From: Nitrospinae bacterium bin107
Lineage (GTDB): Bacteria; UBA8248
Assembly (NCBI GenBank): GCA_002238965.1
Contig: MPNJ01000004.1
Location: forward strand, 216,722 to 280,721
DNA length: 64,000 nucleotides
Direction of reading: 5' to 3'
Shown here: positions 18,727-28,581 of the stretch, in pieces
Numbering within the stretch: the stretch's first letter is position 1
How the letters are laid out: the number at the start of each line of letters is the position of its first letter
Position numbers and translations under genes: made by a program
Notes under the pieces: model-generated
Told to the model about the DNA's origin: nothing
Database searches by the model: none
What the model saw: only the letters and a program-made list of their open reading frames with translations

Positions 18727-19488
18727 ATGCGGCGAAGTGTGTGCTCATTGGCATTCGCTGTGTTCCTTGCAGGGTGCGCCAATTTTCCCCAACTCAATCC
18801 AGGCTCCAATCCTAAAGAGAAACCCCGAAGCGTTTCCGACGTCAATGCGCTCGAAAAAGAATTGTCCACCGCCAAGGCGCGTAATGTGCGCCTCGAGGCG
18901 CAAGCAGCCGAATCCGCCAGGAAAATCGAAACGCTCACTCAAGGAATTCGTGACTTGAGAAAGGAAATGAGCACTCTGGAGGCCACAATAGAAAGGCTGA
19001 GGCGGGAAAACATCATCGCCAAGAACTTCTCGATACGCCAATCGCCTCAAAAAAGGATGGAAAAGCCAAAAGTCGCCTCCATCACCCCGCAGGCGCTCTA
19101 CAACAAATCCTACCGCGCCGTCAGGGACGGGAAAAATGAGGCAGCCATTCGAGGATTTCTTCGTTTTCTGCGCCTGTTTCCCAAGAATCAGTTGGCTCCT
19201 CATTCCCAATATTGGCTTGGGGAGTCCTACTACGGACTCAGGCAATACCACGAGGCGCTGAATGAATTACTCAAACTCATCACAAGATACCCAAAAAGCA
19301 AGAAAGTTCCGGATGCCTATTACAAACGAGGGCTTATCTATATCCGTCGGAAATTCCCCTTGAATGCATCCCTTGAATTCGAAAACCTGGTCGAAAAATT
19401 CCCCGCACACCCCCTGTCCAAAAAGGCGAAGGTTCAACTTCAAAACCTCAAGCACTACACCCGGAAAAAGCCTGATGAAAATAGATAA
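18727..19488 (+). CDS. ybgF: YbgF/CpoB-like lipoprotein with coiled coil and TPR repeats
   Basis: A 253-aa predicted outer-membrane lipoprotein. The signal peptide ends in FLAGC with C17 as the lipidation site. Residues about 40-100 form a coiled coil rich in Leu, Glu and Arg, and residues about 120-245 hold three TPR units (SYRAVRDGKNEAAIRGF, YWLGESYYGLRQYHEAL, YYKRGLIYIRRKF), the layout of YbgF. A BamD/YfiO-like role is the main alternative. No tol or pal genes are adjacent. The start has GAGG nine bases upstream. It lies 48 bases after the RNase G gene. Confidence 0.72.
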   Translation: MRRSVCSLAFAVFLAGCANFPQLNPGSNPKEKPRSVSDVNALEKELSTAKARNVRLEAQAAESARKIETLTQGIRDLRKEMSTLEATIERLRRENIIAKNFSIRQSPQKRMEKPKVASITPQALYNKSYRAVRDGKNEAAIRGFLRFLRLFPKNQLAPHSQYWLGESYYGLRQYHEALNELLKLITRYPKSKKVPDAYYKRGLIYIRRKFPLNASLEFENLVEKFPAHPLSKKAKVQLQNLKHYTRKKPDENR

Positions 19489-19523
19489 ACCATTCCCACA
19501 TCACTCCGAACATATCCTCTGTC

Positions 19524-19553
19524 TTGACACGAGATACGGACTCCATGTTATGG
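19524..19553 (+). promoter_or_regulatory. Possible promoter before dprA
   Basis: A perfect -35 TTGACA (19524-19529) is followed after 19 bases by TATGGG with an upstream TG (extended -10 style), ending about 30 bases before the dprA ATG. The spacer is long and the -10 box is weak, so this is a low-confidence call. Confidence 0.28.
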
Positions 19554-19584
19554 GTTCAGGTGTGAGGAACACCGGAGATCGTGA

Positions 19585-20763
19585 ATGAGCACCTCGAACC
19601 CCACGACGCGTATCGAGAATCGAGATTCATCGAGCGCATCCGACGCTTGGCTTGTCTTACAAACCCTGCCGGGAATGACACCCGAGCGACTGAATCGACT
19701 TACCGAATCATTTGAGCGTCCCACGGAAGCTCTAAATGCGCCCTCCGACGTGTTTGCGCGCCTTTGCGGCCGAAAAGCGCGTGAAGTTCTTGATAAAGAC
19801 TCACCGGTCGATTTGGCCGCCAAAATCCGTCAGGAGGCTTCGAAACTAGGCGCAGGAATTATCACGCGCGATTCCGCCCAGTATCCTGAATCCCTGCGCG
19901 AGATTTACGCCCCGCCGGGCGCATTCTTCATCGAGGGCGAAATCCTCGCCACGGATCGTCTCGCCGTCGCTATTGTCGGTATGCGACGCCCTACGGACTA
20001 CGGAAGGCGTGTGGCGAGACAGCTTGCGGCCGATCTCGCCAGAAAAGGAATTACGATCGTAAGCGGAATGGCCTACGGCATCGATGCGGAAGCTCACAAG
20101 GCCACACTCGATGCGGGAGGCAGAACCATCGCCGTCCTCGGCTGTGGTCTGACCCAAAACTACCCCGCCGAACATAAGGAACTCAGGCGGGAGATCGCCG
20201 CCCAAGGCGCCGTGATATCGGAATTTCACCTTCGCGCTCATCCGAGAAAAGAGAATTTCCCCCGGAGAAACCGCCTTATCAGCGGCTTGTCCCTTGCGAC
20301 GGTCGTCATTGAGGCCGCGCAGCGAAGCGGCGCTCTCCTGACCGCCCGGCTGGCGCTCGAGCAGGGCCGCGAGGTTATGGCCGTGCCCGGACCCGTCCAT
20401 ACCCAGAAAAGCACCGGCTGCCATCACCTTCTCAAACAAGGGGCGCACCTGGTGGAAAATGCGGACGACATCGTCGACGCTCTTCCAGAGTACGTCCGAA
20501 GTATGCTAGATAATCCAGCGCAGATTCGAGTCAAGGGATTGGGCCCTGAAAAAAGCGAAGTTCCAAAGGAGACGCCGAACCCGAATCTCACGGAGGACGA
20601 AAATGCGCTTCTCCTCTTGCTGGGAAATGGAGACAACACTATAGAGGGCCTGACACAGCAGCGTGGCATGCCGGCACAGGAAGTTTCATCCGCCTTGTTG
20701 CGCCTGGAATTGGAGGGCCTCGTGAGACAAACAACCTCGGGAGTGTACGAAAGAGTCTTATGA
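19585..20763 (+). CDS. dprA: DNA processing protein DprA/Smf
   Basis: Binds incoming single-stranded DNA and loads RecA during transformation; also common in non-competent species. The 392-aa protein has an N-terminal helix-hairpin-helix-like region, a Rossmann core (about residues 126-330) with VAIVGMRRPTDYG, SGMAYGIDAEAH, FPRRNRLISGLS and EAAQRSGALLTARLA, and a C-terminal winged-helix (DML1-like) domain. Moderate ribosome site CGGAGA. The stop codon overlaps the ATG of a tiny open frame (20760-20864), and topA follows in the same direction. Confidence 0.95.
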   Translation: MSTSNPTTRIENRDSSSASDAWLVLQTLPGMTPERLNRLTESFERPTEALNAPSDVFARLCGRKAREVLDKDSPVDLAAKIRQEASKLGAGIITRDSAQYPESLREIYAPPGAFFIEGEILATDRLAVAIVGMRRPTDYGRRVARQLAADLARKGITIVSGMAYGIDAEAHKATLDAGGRTIAVLGCGLTQNYPAEHKELRREIAAQGAVISEFHLRAHPRKENFPRRNRLISGLSLATVVIEAAQRSGALLTARLALEQGREVMAVPGPVHTQKSTGCHHLLKQGAHLVENADDIVDALPEYVRSMLDNPAQIRVKGLGPEKSEVPKETPNPNLTEDENALLLLLGNGDNTIEGLTQQRGMPAQEVSSALLRLELEGLVRQTTSGVYERVL

Positions 20764-20864
20764 ACAAGCGATCGCCTCAAGCGTCGACAGGAAATTTCGA
20801 AATTGAAAATGAACCCGCGATTGCGCAAGCGTTCGCTAATCGAGAATATAAAGCCGCCCACTAG
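20760..20864 (+). CDS. Possible 34-residue small protein coupled to dprA
   Basis: A short open frame whose ATG overlaps the dprA stop as ATGA, the arrangement used by genuinely coupled genes in this window. It begins MNKRSPQAST and ends EYKAAH, is hydrophilic and has no recognisable domain. An AAAGAG lies four bases upstream of the ATG. Composition gives no strong coding signal over 34 codons, so this may be chance. Confidence 0.22.
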   Translation: MNKRSPQASTGNFEIENEPAIAQAFANREYKAAH

Positions 20865-20919
20865 GAAGATCCATCAATAACCGGAATCCTGAATAACAAC
20901 CCGTGGGCATGAGAAATAA

Positions 20920-23436
20920 ATGACCGATAAAAAAACATCTAAAAAAGCCGCATCGAAACGCTCCCCATCCAGGAGCAATGCACGAAAACCCGCGCCCAAG
21001 CTCCTCATCGTGGAATCACCGACGAAGGTGCGCACCATCCAGAAATTCCTGGGTTCGGATTACGATATCCTCGCGTCGCGGGGCCACGTCCGGGACTTGC
21101 AAAAAACGGGTGAGCGCAAAATGGGAATAGACGTTCACAACGATTTCAAGGCCGATTACGGCGTCATTCACGGAAAAGTAAAGACCATCGACCAGTTGCG
21201 TAAGGCGGCGAAGGCGGCGAAGGAGATTTATCTGGCCCCGGACCCGGACCGCGAGGGTGAGGCCATTGCCTGGCACATTCAGGAACTCCTCGGGGCTTCC
21301 GGGGCCGAGAGCGAGTTCTACCGGGTGACTTTCAACGAGATCACGAAACGCGCGGTGCAGGAGGCGCTCGCGAAACCCGGTCGAATCGATCAGAAAAAAG
21401 TGGACGCGCAGGAAACCCGCAGAAAGTTGGACAGAATCGTGGGCTTCAAGCTCTCCGGCGAAATACTCTGGAACAAGGTCGCATTCGGCCTCAGCGCGGG
21501 CCGGGTGCAGTCGGTCGCGCTGAAACTGATTTGCGAACGCGAAGACGCGATTGATGCCTTCGAGCCAAAAGAATACTGGAGCATCACAGCGCACCTGGAA
21601 AAAGCAGGCTTTGACCCTCCGTTTGAAGCCAAACTGCACCGAATCGCCGGAAAAGAGGCTGAAATTCCGAATGAAGCCAGAGCGATGGAACTGGCGGAAA
21701 AAATTGCCGCCAGCGCTTTGAGAGTCTCCAGGGTTGAAAAAAAAGAGCGTCGGCGCAGACCACCCGCTCCTTTCATCACCAGCACTCTTCAACAGGAAAG
21801 TTCCAGCAAGCTGCGCTACGGCGCAAAAAAGACCATGAGCATCGCCCAGTCTTTATATGAAGGGGTGAACCTGGGACGCGAAGCGGGAAACGTCGGCCTC
21901 ATCACTTATATGAGAACGGATTCCGTACGCCTGGCGCCTGAGTCCATCGCCGCGGCCCGCTCGTATGTCGAGACGAAATACGGGAAAGACCACCTTCCCC
22001 ACAGGCCGAACGTCTACAAGACGAGGGAGACGGCCCAGGACGCGCATGAGGCGATACGGCCCACTGATGTCGGGCTCACGCCCGAGAAGGTGCGCGCTTT
22101 CCTGAAACCCGAACAATTCTCTCTCTACAGCCTCATCTGGAGGCGCTTCCTCGCATGCCAGATGACGTCGGCCGTTTACGACCAGACGAGCGTAGACATC
22201 ACTCACGACCGTCAAGAGGATGAGGAACTTCTCCTGCGCGCAAGCGGTTCCGTCCTGAAATTCAAGGGTTTTTTGAGGGTATATCAAAGCGATTCCGAAC
22301 CCGGGAACAACGCGGACGGCCCGAATTCCAAGTCAGCCGGTTCCGGTAAAGACAGGCTGCTTCCGCCTCTCGAGGACGCCGACCCTCTATCGCTCGTGAA
22401 ATCCGAATCCGCTCCCACCGGCGTCGCGCCCGAGCAGCACTTCACCCAGCCTCCGCCGCGCTATACGGAAGCCTCTTTGGTGAAGGAACTCGAAGAAGAC
22501 GGCGTGGGTCGCCCGAGCACCTACGCGAGCATCCTGGACACGTTGGAGAAGCGCAAATACGTCACCATCGAAAGAAAGCGCAGGCAATTCACGCCCTCCT
22601 CCCTTGGCCGGGAAGTGAACCGCCTTCTCATACAGGGTTTTCCCGACCAGATCGACGTGGGTTTCACCGCGAAGATGGAAAAATATCTCGATGACATCGA
22701 GAACGGAACGACGCCGTGGCTGCCCGTGATGAGGGATTTTTACGACAGTTTCGACAGGAAAATTCAGATAGCCAAAAAAGAACTGCCGAATCTCAAGACC
22801 AAAGGAGAACCCATCGGCAGAAATTGTCCTGAATGCGAGCGTGAGCTGGTGAAGAAATTCAGCAAAAACGGCTGGTTCATATCGTGTTCGGGTTACCCGG
22901 GCTGCCGTTATTCGGAAAGCATTCCCACCGAGAACGAGCCTGAACCCGAAGCGGCGGAAGAGATGGCCCGTATCGAGGAACTCGCCCAGCCTTGCGAGGA
23001 GTGCGGCGCACCCATGCAGGCGAAACGAGGACCTTTTGGAATATATCTCTCCTGCACGGCATCCCCGGATACACACAAGAAAAGAAAAGCGCTCGGCAAT
23101 GGACAGGCCGCCCCTGCACCCAGGACGACCGGCGTGTCCTGCCCCCGTGAGGGTTGCGACGGGGAACTGGTGGAGCGGCGCTCCCGCCGTACCGGAAAAC
23201 CGTTCTACGGGTGCAATCGCTTCCCTGGCTGCAAGACCGTCGCCTGGGATTGGCCCGTGGCGCAGCCCTGCCCCTCTTGCGGGAATCCCATCCTGACGAT
23301 AAAGACGACCAAGAAGAACGGGAACCAGCTCGCCTGCCCCAAAAAAGAATGCGGATATGCGGTAGAATGTCCTCCTGAACTCGTCGAGCGGAAGGAAGCC
23401 TCGAAAGTCACCCCCGCCCAGGAGGCCTCGGCTTGA
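20920..23436 (+). CDS. topA: DNA topoisomerase I (type IA)
   Basis: Relaxes negative supercoils. The 838-aa protein starts with a basic Lys/Ser/Ala-rich extension (about residues 1-26), followed by the TOPRIM domain (LLIVESPTK, DPDREGEAIAWH). The active-site tyrosine is Y330 in LITYMRTDS. A poorly conserved Ser/Asp/Gly-rich insert lies at about residues 455-485. The C-terminus has four zinc-ribbon-like units starting CPEC, CEEC, CPREGC and CPSC; the second lacks a clear fourth cysteine. The last bases overlap trmFO. The gene opens a chain topA-trmFO-xerC-hslV-hslU. Confidence 0.96.
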   Translation: MTDKKTSKKAASKRSPSRSNARKPAPKLLIVESPTKVRTIQKFLGSDYDILASRGHVRDLQKTGERKMGIDVHNDFKADYGVIHGKVKTIDQLRKAAKAAKEIYLAPDPDREGEAIAWHIQELLGASGAESEFYRVTFNEITKRAVQEALAKPGRIDQKKVDAQETRRKLDRIVGFKLSGEILWNKVAFGLSAGRVQSVALKLICEREDAIDAFEPKEYWSITAHLEKAGFDPPFEAKLHRIAGKEAEIPNEARAMELAEKIAASALRVSRVEKKERRRRPPAPFITSTLQQESSSKLRYGAKKTMSIAQSLYEGVNLGREAGNVGLITYMRTDSVRLAPESIAAARSYVETKYGKDHLPHRPNVYKTRETAQDAHEAIRPTDVGLTPEKVRAFLKPEQFSLYSLIWRRFLACQMTSAVYDQTSVDITHDRQEDEELLLRASGSVLKFKGFLRVYQSDSEPGNNADGPNSKSAGSGKDRLLPPLEDADPLSLVKSESAPTGVAPEQHFTQPPPRYTEASLVKELEEDGVGRPSTYASILDTLEKRKYVTIERKRRQFTPSSLGREVNRLLIQGFPDQIDVGFTAKMEKYLDDIENGTTPWLPVMRDFYDSFDRKIQIAKKELPNLKTKGEPIGRNCPECERELVKKFSKNGWFISCSGYPGCRYSESIPTENEPEPEAAEEMARIEELAQPCEECGAPMQAKRGPFGIYLSCTASPDTHKKRKALGNGQAAPAPRTTGVSCPREGCDGELVERRSRRTGKPFYGCNRFPGCKTVAWDWPVAQPCPSCGNPILTIKTTKKNGNQLACPKKECGYAVECPPELVERKEASKVTPAQEASA

Positions 23437-24767
23437 GCGAAAGACTGCGTATCATCGGCGGTGGCCTGGCGGGCTGTGAAGCCGCCTGGCAAGCGGCCAG
23501 GCGGGGCGTAGAGGTCGACCTCTACGAAATGCGTCCCCACAAGAAAACGCCCGCCCATGAAACCAGCGGGTTGGCCGAGCTCGTCTGCTCGAATTCGTTC
23601 CGCTCGAATTCGGTGGAAAACGCCTCGGGCCTACTCAAAGAAGAGATGCGCAAACTCGATTCGCTCATCTTGCAGGGCGCGGATTCCTGCCGGGTTCCCG
23701 CAGGCTTGGCGTTGGCCGTCGACCGGGCGTCTTTCAGCAAGACGATTACCGAAACGATCGAAAACGATCCGCGAATCACCATCCACCGAGAAGAAATCAA
23801 CGATTTGGAGGAGAAAACCCTCACCATCGTCGCAACCGGCCCGCTCACGAGCGATTCCCTCTCCGCCGAAATCGCCCGCCTGACGCAAGGCAAGTACCTA
23901 TATTTCTACGACGCCATTTCGCCTATTCTTCATGCGGACAGTATCGACATGTCGACGGCGTTCAAGGGCTCGCGCTACGGAAAGGGCAACGAAGAAGGCG
24001 GTGAGGGCGACTATATCAACCTGGGCCTCAGCGAAACGCAGTATTACCAATTCGTCGAGGATCTTCTCGTCGGCGAGAAAATCCCCCTCCGGGAATTCGA
24101 GCGTGCGATCTATTTCGAGGGCTGTCTTCCTCTCGAAGAAATGGCCGCTCGCGGAAAAGACACTCTGGCGTTCGGGCCGATGAAGCCCGTGGGTCTCGAA
24201 CACCCCGATACGGGAGAAACATACTGTGCGGTCGCCCAACTCAGGCGCGAGGACCTGACGGGCGATTACTTTTCCATGGTGGGATTTCAGACCAGGCTGC
24301 GCTACCCCGAGCAAAAACGCATCTTCTCGACACTTCCCGCACTTGAGAAAGCCCGTTTTCTGCGCTACGGAAGCCTGCACCGGAATACCTACATCAATGC
24401 GCCGCGCCTGATGCGGATTACCTTGCAACTCAAGCGTCACCCGCATATTTTCATGGCGGGCCAACTCACCGGCGTGGAAGGATACCTTGAATCGGCCGCC
24501 ATCGGCCTTATCGCGGGAATCAATGCGGCAGCCACCATACAGGGGGAACCCATCACTCCCCCGCCCGCAACAACTGCGCTCGGCGCATTGAATCGCTACA
24601 TCATCGAAGCGAATCCAAAAAAATTCCAGCCCATGAACATCAACTACGGCCTCTTTCCGCCCCTGGAAAAGCGCGTTCCCAAAAAGTTGAGGAAAAAGCA
24701 CGTCACCAATCGCGCTATCGAGGATTTGGAGCAATGGCGAAGCAAACTCGACTCACAAACTGTCTGA
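23433..24767 (+). CDS. trmFO: tRNA (uracil-54) methyltransferase TrmFO, folate/FAD-dependent
   Basis: Makes ribothymidine at tRNA position 54 using methylenetetrahydrofolate and FADH2. The 444-aa protein has the FAD loop IIGGGLAGCEAAW at the N-terminus, the family signatures YEMRP and ELVCSNSFRSN, and a C-terminal INYGLFPPL motif. A TTG start at 23433 overlaps the topA stop (TTGA) and has an excellent AGGAGG ribosome site, so the rare start codon is well supported. The 3' end overlaps xerC by 34 bases. Confidence 0.95.
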   Translation: MSERLRIIGGGLAGCEAAWQAARRGVEVDLYEMRPHKKTPAHETSGLAELVCSNSFRSNSVENASGLLKEEMRKLDSLILQGADSCRVPAGLALAVDRASFSKTITETIENDPRITIHREEINDLEEKTLTIVATGPLTSDSLSAEIARLTQGKYLYFYDAISPILHADSIDMSTAFKGSRYGKGNEEGGEGDYINLGLSETQYYQFVEDLLVGEKIPLREFERAIYFEGCLPLEEMAARGKDTLAFGPMKPVGLEHPDTGETYCAVAQLRREDLTGDYFSMVGFQTRLRYPEQKRIFSTLPALEKARFLRYGSLHRNTYINAPRLMRITLQLKRHPHIFMAGQLTGVEGYLESAAIGLIAGINAAATIQGEPITPPPATTALGALNRYIIEANPKKFQPMNINYGLFPPLEKRVPKKLRKKHVTNRAIEDLEQWRSKLDSQTV

Positions 24768-25675
24768 GCGAAGCTCGGGAGTTGTTTGAAGCGCACTTGC
24801 GCGATGAGCGAGACAGTTCAGAACACACGCTTCGCGCATACGCGGCGGACTTGAAAGATTTCGATGAGTTCCTCACCGATTGGGCGCAGAAGCCGGTTCC
24901 GTTGGATGAGATCGACTCTCTGGCCGTCAGAGGATACCTCGGATTTTTGTACCGCAAGGGAGTCTCCCCTGCGACGGTGAATCGGCATCTATCGAGCATA
25001 CGGAGCCTGTTTCGTTTCTTGAGGCGAGAGGGCCTCCCCCTATCCGACCCGGCGGGAGAGGTGCCCTCTCCCAAAGAAAACAGGCCCCTGCCTACCTTCC
25101 TGCCAGTGGATGACGCTGTCCGCCTCATGGAGATGCCCGATACTTCGACCCCCGATGGCATGAGGGACAAGGCGATCTTCGAGCTTCTCTACGGTTCGGG
25201 CCTGCGCGTCAGCGAATTGACAGGGCTGAACCGCTCCGACTTGAACATGGCTGAAAGACTCATCCGCGTTCGCGGAAAAGGAAGAAAAGAGAGAATCGTA
25301 CCCATCACCAAAGAAGCGGAAAAGGCTGTAGACAACCATCTCGCGCAAGCAGGAATAGCTCCTCACGAGGATACGCCCCTATTCATCAACAAACGAAACA
25401 AGCGGATCTCACCGGCCTTCGTGCGTTCCATCTTCCTTGCGTATGAAAAAAAAGGCGGTTTCGGTTATCATTTCACCCCTCATGCTCTCCGCCATACAGC
25501 GGCGACGCATTTGCTGGAAAGCCAGGAGGCCGACCTGAGATCGATTCAGGAACTATTGGGACACGCAAGCCTATCCACGACACAAAGATACACACAGGTG
25601 GATTTCTCTCATTTGCGCGCCGTATATGACGATGCGCACCCTAGGGCAAAGAAGAAACAAGAACGAGGGCGATAG
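24734..25675 (+). CDS. xerC: Tyrosine recombinase XerC
   Basis: Resolves chromosome dimers at dif with XerD. The 313-aa protein has an N-terminal SAM-like core-binding domain (about residues 10-95) and the catalytic domain with R158 (GSGLRVSEL), a lysine in RVRGKGRKERIVP, the HALRHTAATHL box and nucleophile Y286 (TTQRYTQV). The start lies inside trmFO, 12 bases after GGATTTGGAG. Its place in the topA-trmFO-xerC-hslVU order marks it as the housekeeping enzyme, not a phage or integron integrase. The stop abuts hslV without a gap. Confidence 0.92.
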   Translation: MAKQTRLTNCLSEARELFEAHLRDERDSSEHTLRAYAADLKDFDEFLTDWAQKPVPLDEIDSLAVRGYLGFLYRKGVSPATVNRHLSSIRSLFRFLRREGLPLSDPAGEVPSPKENRPLPTFLPVDDAVRLMEMPDTSTPDGMRDKAIFELLYGSGLRVSELTGLNRSDLNMAERLIRVRGKGRKERIVPITKEAEKAVDNHLAQAGIAPHEDTPLFINKRNKRISPAFVRSIFLAYEKKGGFGYHFTPHALRHTAATHLLESQEADLRSIQELLGHASLSTTQRYTQVDFSHLRAVYDDAHPRAKKKQERGR

Positions 25676-26224
25676 ATGACGACGCCAGGTGAAGTTATTC
25701 GCTCCACAACCATTCTCGCTCTACGCTATAAAGGACAAACTGCTCTCGGCGGGGATGGGCAGGTCACCATGGGAAATGCAGCGGTAAAGCACGGCGCCGT
25801 GAAAATCCGCAAGCTCGGCGACGGGAAAGTCCTCGCCGGTTTCGCTGGTTCGGCTTCCGACGCCATCGCCCTGTTCGAGCGCTTCGAGGGCAAGCTCGAA
25901 GAATTCCGGGGAAACCTCTCCCGCGCCGCCGTGGAGATGGGCAAGGACTGGCGGACGGACAGGGTCTTGCGCCGCCTGGAAGCCCTCCTGGCAGTGGCGA
26001 ACGAGAATACCTCGCTCATCCTCTCGGGTACGGGAGACATCATCGAGCCGGATGACGGCGTGCTTGGTATCGGCAGCGGAGGCCCCATGGCCATCGCCGC
26101 CGCGCGCGGAATCCTAAGTCTGGAGCCTGAATTGAACGCAGATGAAATCGTAAGAAAATCTCTGGAAATCACATCTGATATCTGCATCTACACCAACAGC
26201 AACATTTCAGTGGAAACCCTTTGA
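25676..26224 (+). CDS. hslV: ATP-dependent protease subunit HslV with N-terminal extension
   Basis: Proteolytic subunit of the HslVU (ClpQY) machine. The 182-aa protein aligns with other HslV from T11-T12-I-L onward ([46 protein letters not shown]). The catalytic N-terminal threonine should therefore be T11, after a ten-residue leader [10 protein letters not shown]. No ATG, GTG or TTG codon exists between the start and T11, so the leader is probably a real propeptide. The first residues after Met are also Thr-Thr, an odd echo of the mature end. The stop overlaps the hslU start. Confidence 0.95.
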   Translation: MTTPGEVIRSTTILALRYKGQTALGGDGQVTMGNAAVKHGAVKIRKLGDGKVLAGFAGSASDAIALFERFEGKLEEFRGNLSRAAVEMGKDWRTDRVLRRLEALLAVANENTSLILSGTGDIIEPDDGVLGIGSGGPMAIAAARGILSLEPELNADEIVRKSLEITSDICIYTNSNISVETL

Positions 26225-27582
26225 TGGAAAATCTCACGCCTACTCGAATCGTCGAGGAACTTGACCGCTACGTCGTCGGCCAGAAGGACGCCAAACGAGC
26301 AGTGGCGGTTGCGCTCAGAAACCGCTGGCGAAGACAACAACTGCCGCCCGAGATGGCGGAGGACGTGGCTCCCAAGAACATCATCATGATAGGCCCCACC
26401 GGCGTCGGGAAAACCGAGATCGCAAGACGCCTGGCCAAGCTAACCAAAAGCCCCTTTATCAAGGTCGAAGCCAGCAAATTCACCGAGGTGGGCTACGTAG
26501 GCCGGGACGTCGAGAGCATGATTCGCGATCTCGTCGAACTGGCGCGGAACATCGTCCAGGAAGAACAACGCGATATCAACAAAGCCAAAGCCCAGGAACT
26601 GGCCGAAGAGCGGCTCCTCGACATGCTCTTGCCGCATCCTCCCGGATTCGGCGCGATGGACGAGCGGGGCCAATCCAAGGACCCGCTCGGCGAGGAAAGC
26701 TACCAGCGAACGCGGAAGAAGTTTCGCGCCCTCTTGCTCGAAGGCAAACTCGACGACCGTGAAGTGGAGATAGAAGTGGCGGATAAAGGCCCCGAAATTC
26801 ACTTCATGGGCGGGAACGACATGGATCAAATCGGGATCAACATGAAGGAAATCATGGGAAACTTCATGCCTCAAGCCCCCAAGAGCAGGCGCATGAAGGT
26901 GCCCGAAGCTTTCGAGTATCTCGCCCAGGATGAGGCGGACAAGCTCATCGACCCGGACAACCTGAACGCCGAGGCCATCGAGCGCACCGAGCAGTCCGGC
27001 ATCGTGTTTCTCGATGAAGTAGACAAGGTCGCCGCCCAGAACAACGGGAGAGGCGGCCCCGACGTCTCGCGCGAAGGCGTGCAAAGAGACCTGCTCCCCA
27101 TCGTGGAGGGTTCCACCGTACAGACCAAGTACGGCCCGGCGAAGACGGACCACATCCTCTTCATCGCGGCGGGAGCGTTCCACATGGCCAAGCCCTCGGA
27201 CCTCCTGCCTGAACTGCAGGGCCGCTTCCCCATCCGCGTGGAACTCGACTCCCTGGACCGCGATGATTTTATCCGCATACTCCAGGAACCCGAGAACGCG
27301 CTTGTGCGCCAATACCCGGCTCTTCTGGCGACGGAGGGCGTCAACATCACGTTCGGGGAAGACGCCGTGAAGGAAGTGGCCCACTTCGCCTTCCGCATCA
27401 ACGAGCAGACCGAGAACATCGGCGCCAGAAGACTCCACACCATCATGGAGCGGCTTCTCGAGGAAATTTCTTTCCGGGCCCCCGAGATGTCCGGCGAAAA
27501 CGTGGAAATTGACGCCGCCTACGTGCGCGAGCGCTTGAGCGACATCGTCGAAGACCTTGACTTGAGCCGTTATATTCTCTAA
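26224..27582 (+). CDS. hslU: HslU, ATPase subunit of the HslVU protease
   Basis: AAA+ unfoldase that feeds HslV. The 452-aa protein has the N-terminal [15 protein letters not shown] motif, Walker [10 protein letters not shown], an I domain in the middle (about residues 110-240), Walker [12 protein letters not shown] and the C-terminal DLSRYIL tail that docks into HslV. The start codon shares its A with the hslV stop (TGATG). A CTTCCCC/GGGGAAG inverted repeat (27593-27622) follows the stop, but its loop is 16 bases and the T tract is poor. Confidence 0.96.
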   Translation: MENLTPTRIVEELDRYVVGQKDAKRAVAVALRNRWRRQQLPPEMAEDVAPKNIIMIGPTGVGKTEIARRLAKLTKSPFIKVEASKFTEVGYVGRDVESMIRDLVELARNIVQEEQRDINKAKAQELAEERLLDMLLPHPPGFGAMDERGQSKDPLGEESYQRTRKKFRALLLEGKLDDREVEIEVADKGPEIHFMGGNDMDQIGINMKEIMGNFMPQAPKSRRMKVPEAFEYLAQDEADKLIDPDNLNAEAIERTEQSGIVFLDEVDKVAAQNNGRGGPDVSREGVQRDLLPIVEGSTVQTKYGPAKTDHILFIAAGAFHMAKPSDLLPELQGRFPIRVELDSLDRDDFIRILQEPENALVRQYPALLATEGVNITFGEDAVKEVAHFAFRINEQTENIGARRLHTIMERLLEEISFRAPEMSGENVEIDAAYVRERLSDIVEDLDLSRYIL

Positions 27583-27685
27583 ACCTTCTGCCCTTCCCCC
27601 TTGGCCTTGCGCCTCGGGGAAGTGTATATTTCTCGGCTTATGACGAGAGACCTGTATTTCATCGTTTCTTTTTGAAGGTTTAGAC

Positions 27686-28561
27686 ATGGAACCAAGAGAC
27701 AGGGCGGCGACGCTCGTTGAAGCGCTGCCCTATATCCAACAGTTTGCGGGCAAGACCATCGTCGTCAAATACGGCGGCGCCGCCCAGGTGCAGCCGGAGC
27801 TTCACGCCCCCTTCGCCCAGGACATCGTGCTTCTCAAGTACGTGGGTATCAACGTGGTCGTCGTCCACGGGGGCGGGCCTCAAATCGGCGAGACCCTCAA
27901 GAAAATCGGCAAGACCAGCGAGTTCATCGAAGGCCTCCGGGTGACGGACGAGGAAACGGTCGGCGTGGTGGAGATGGTGCTTTCCGGCGCCACGAACAAG
28001 AGCATCGTGAGGCTCATCAACCGGCACGGGGGGAACGCCGTGGGCCTTTCCGGATCGGACGCAGGGCTTACGACGGCGAAGAAATTGATCATGAACAGAA
28101 AAGGGCCCGGCGGAGAGGACGTGGAATATGACCTGGGGCGCGTCGGCGAGGTCCTGGCCATACGGCCCGACATCATCCACCATCTTACCGATGGCGGTTT
28201 CATCCCCGTTATCGCTCCCCTCGGCGTGGGGCAGGACGGCAACGTCTACAACATCAATGCGGATTCGGCGGCGGGCGCCATCGCCGGGGCGCTTCATGCG
28301 GAAAAATTCATCCTCCTGACGGACGTGCCCGGCATTCTGGATGAAAGCGAAAACCTGATCAGCACCGTGAAGCGCGATGATATCAACAGGCTCAAAGACG
28401 AGAAAATCATCACCGGCGGGATGATCCCGAAAGTCGACGCGTGTCTGGACGCCCTCTCATCGGACGTCACGAAAACCCACATCGTCGACGGAAGGGTTTC
28501 ACACGCTGTTTTGCTCGAAGTGTTCACGAAAGAAGGCGTGGGCACGCAAATCGTCAGATAG
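27686..28561 (+). CDS. argB: Acetylglutamate kinase ArgB
   Basis: Second step of arginine synthesis: phosphorylates N-acetylglutamate. The 291-aa protein shows the amino-acid kinase motifs VVKYGGAAQ, VVHGGGPQIG and ITGGMIPKVDACL. It is the first gene of argB-argD-argF-argG, 103 bases after hslU, with GAAGG before the ATG. No recognisable arginine-repressor box was seen in the short upstream gap. Confidence 0.95.
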   Translation: MEPRDRAATLVEALPYIQQFAGKTIVVKYGGAAQVQPELHAPFAQDIVLLKYVGINVVVVHGGGPQIGETLKKIGKTSEFIEGLRVTDEETVGVVEMVLSGATNKSIVRLINRHGGNAVGLSGSDAGLTTAKKLIMNRKGPGGEDVEYDLGRVGEVLAIRPDIIHHLTDGGFIPVIAPLGVGQDGNVYNINADSAAGAIAGALHAEKFILLTDVPGILDESENLISTVKRDDINRLKDEKIITGGMIPKVDACLDALSSDVTKTHIVDGRVSHAVLLEVFTKEGVGTQIVR

Positions 28562-28581
28562 CTTCTTTATTGGGGAAAAGC

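Noticed and set aside
24734..25675. Tyrosine recombinase as evidence of a mobile element
   Set aside because: The gene sits in the conserved topA-trmFO-xerC-hslVU order with tight overlaps and no attachment site or cargo; it is the housekeeping XerC.
27593..27622. CTTCCCC/GGGGAAG repeat after hslU as a terminator
   Set aside because: Loop of 16 bases and no proper T tract, so it is not a convincing intrinsic terminator.
26440..27687. A 415-codon open frame on the minus strand opposite hslU
   Set aside because: Antisense shadow of hslU with no recognisable domain and no ribosome site.
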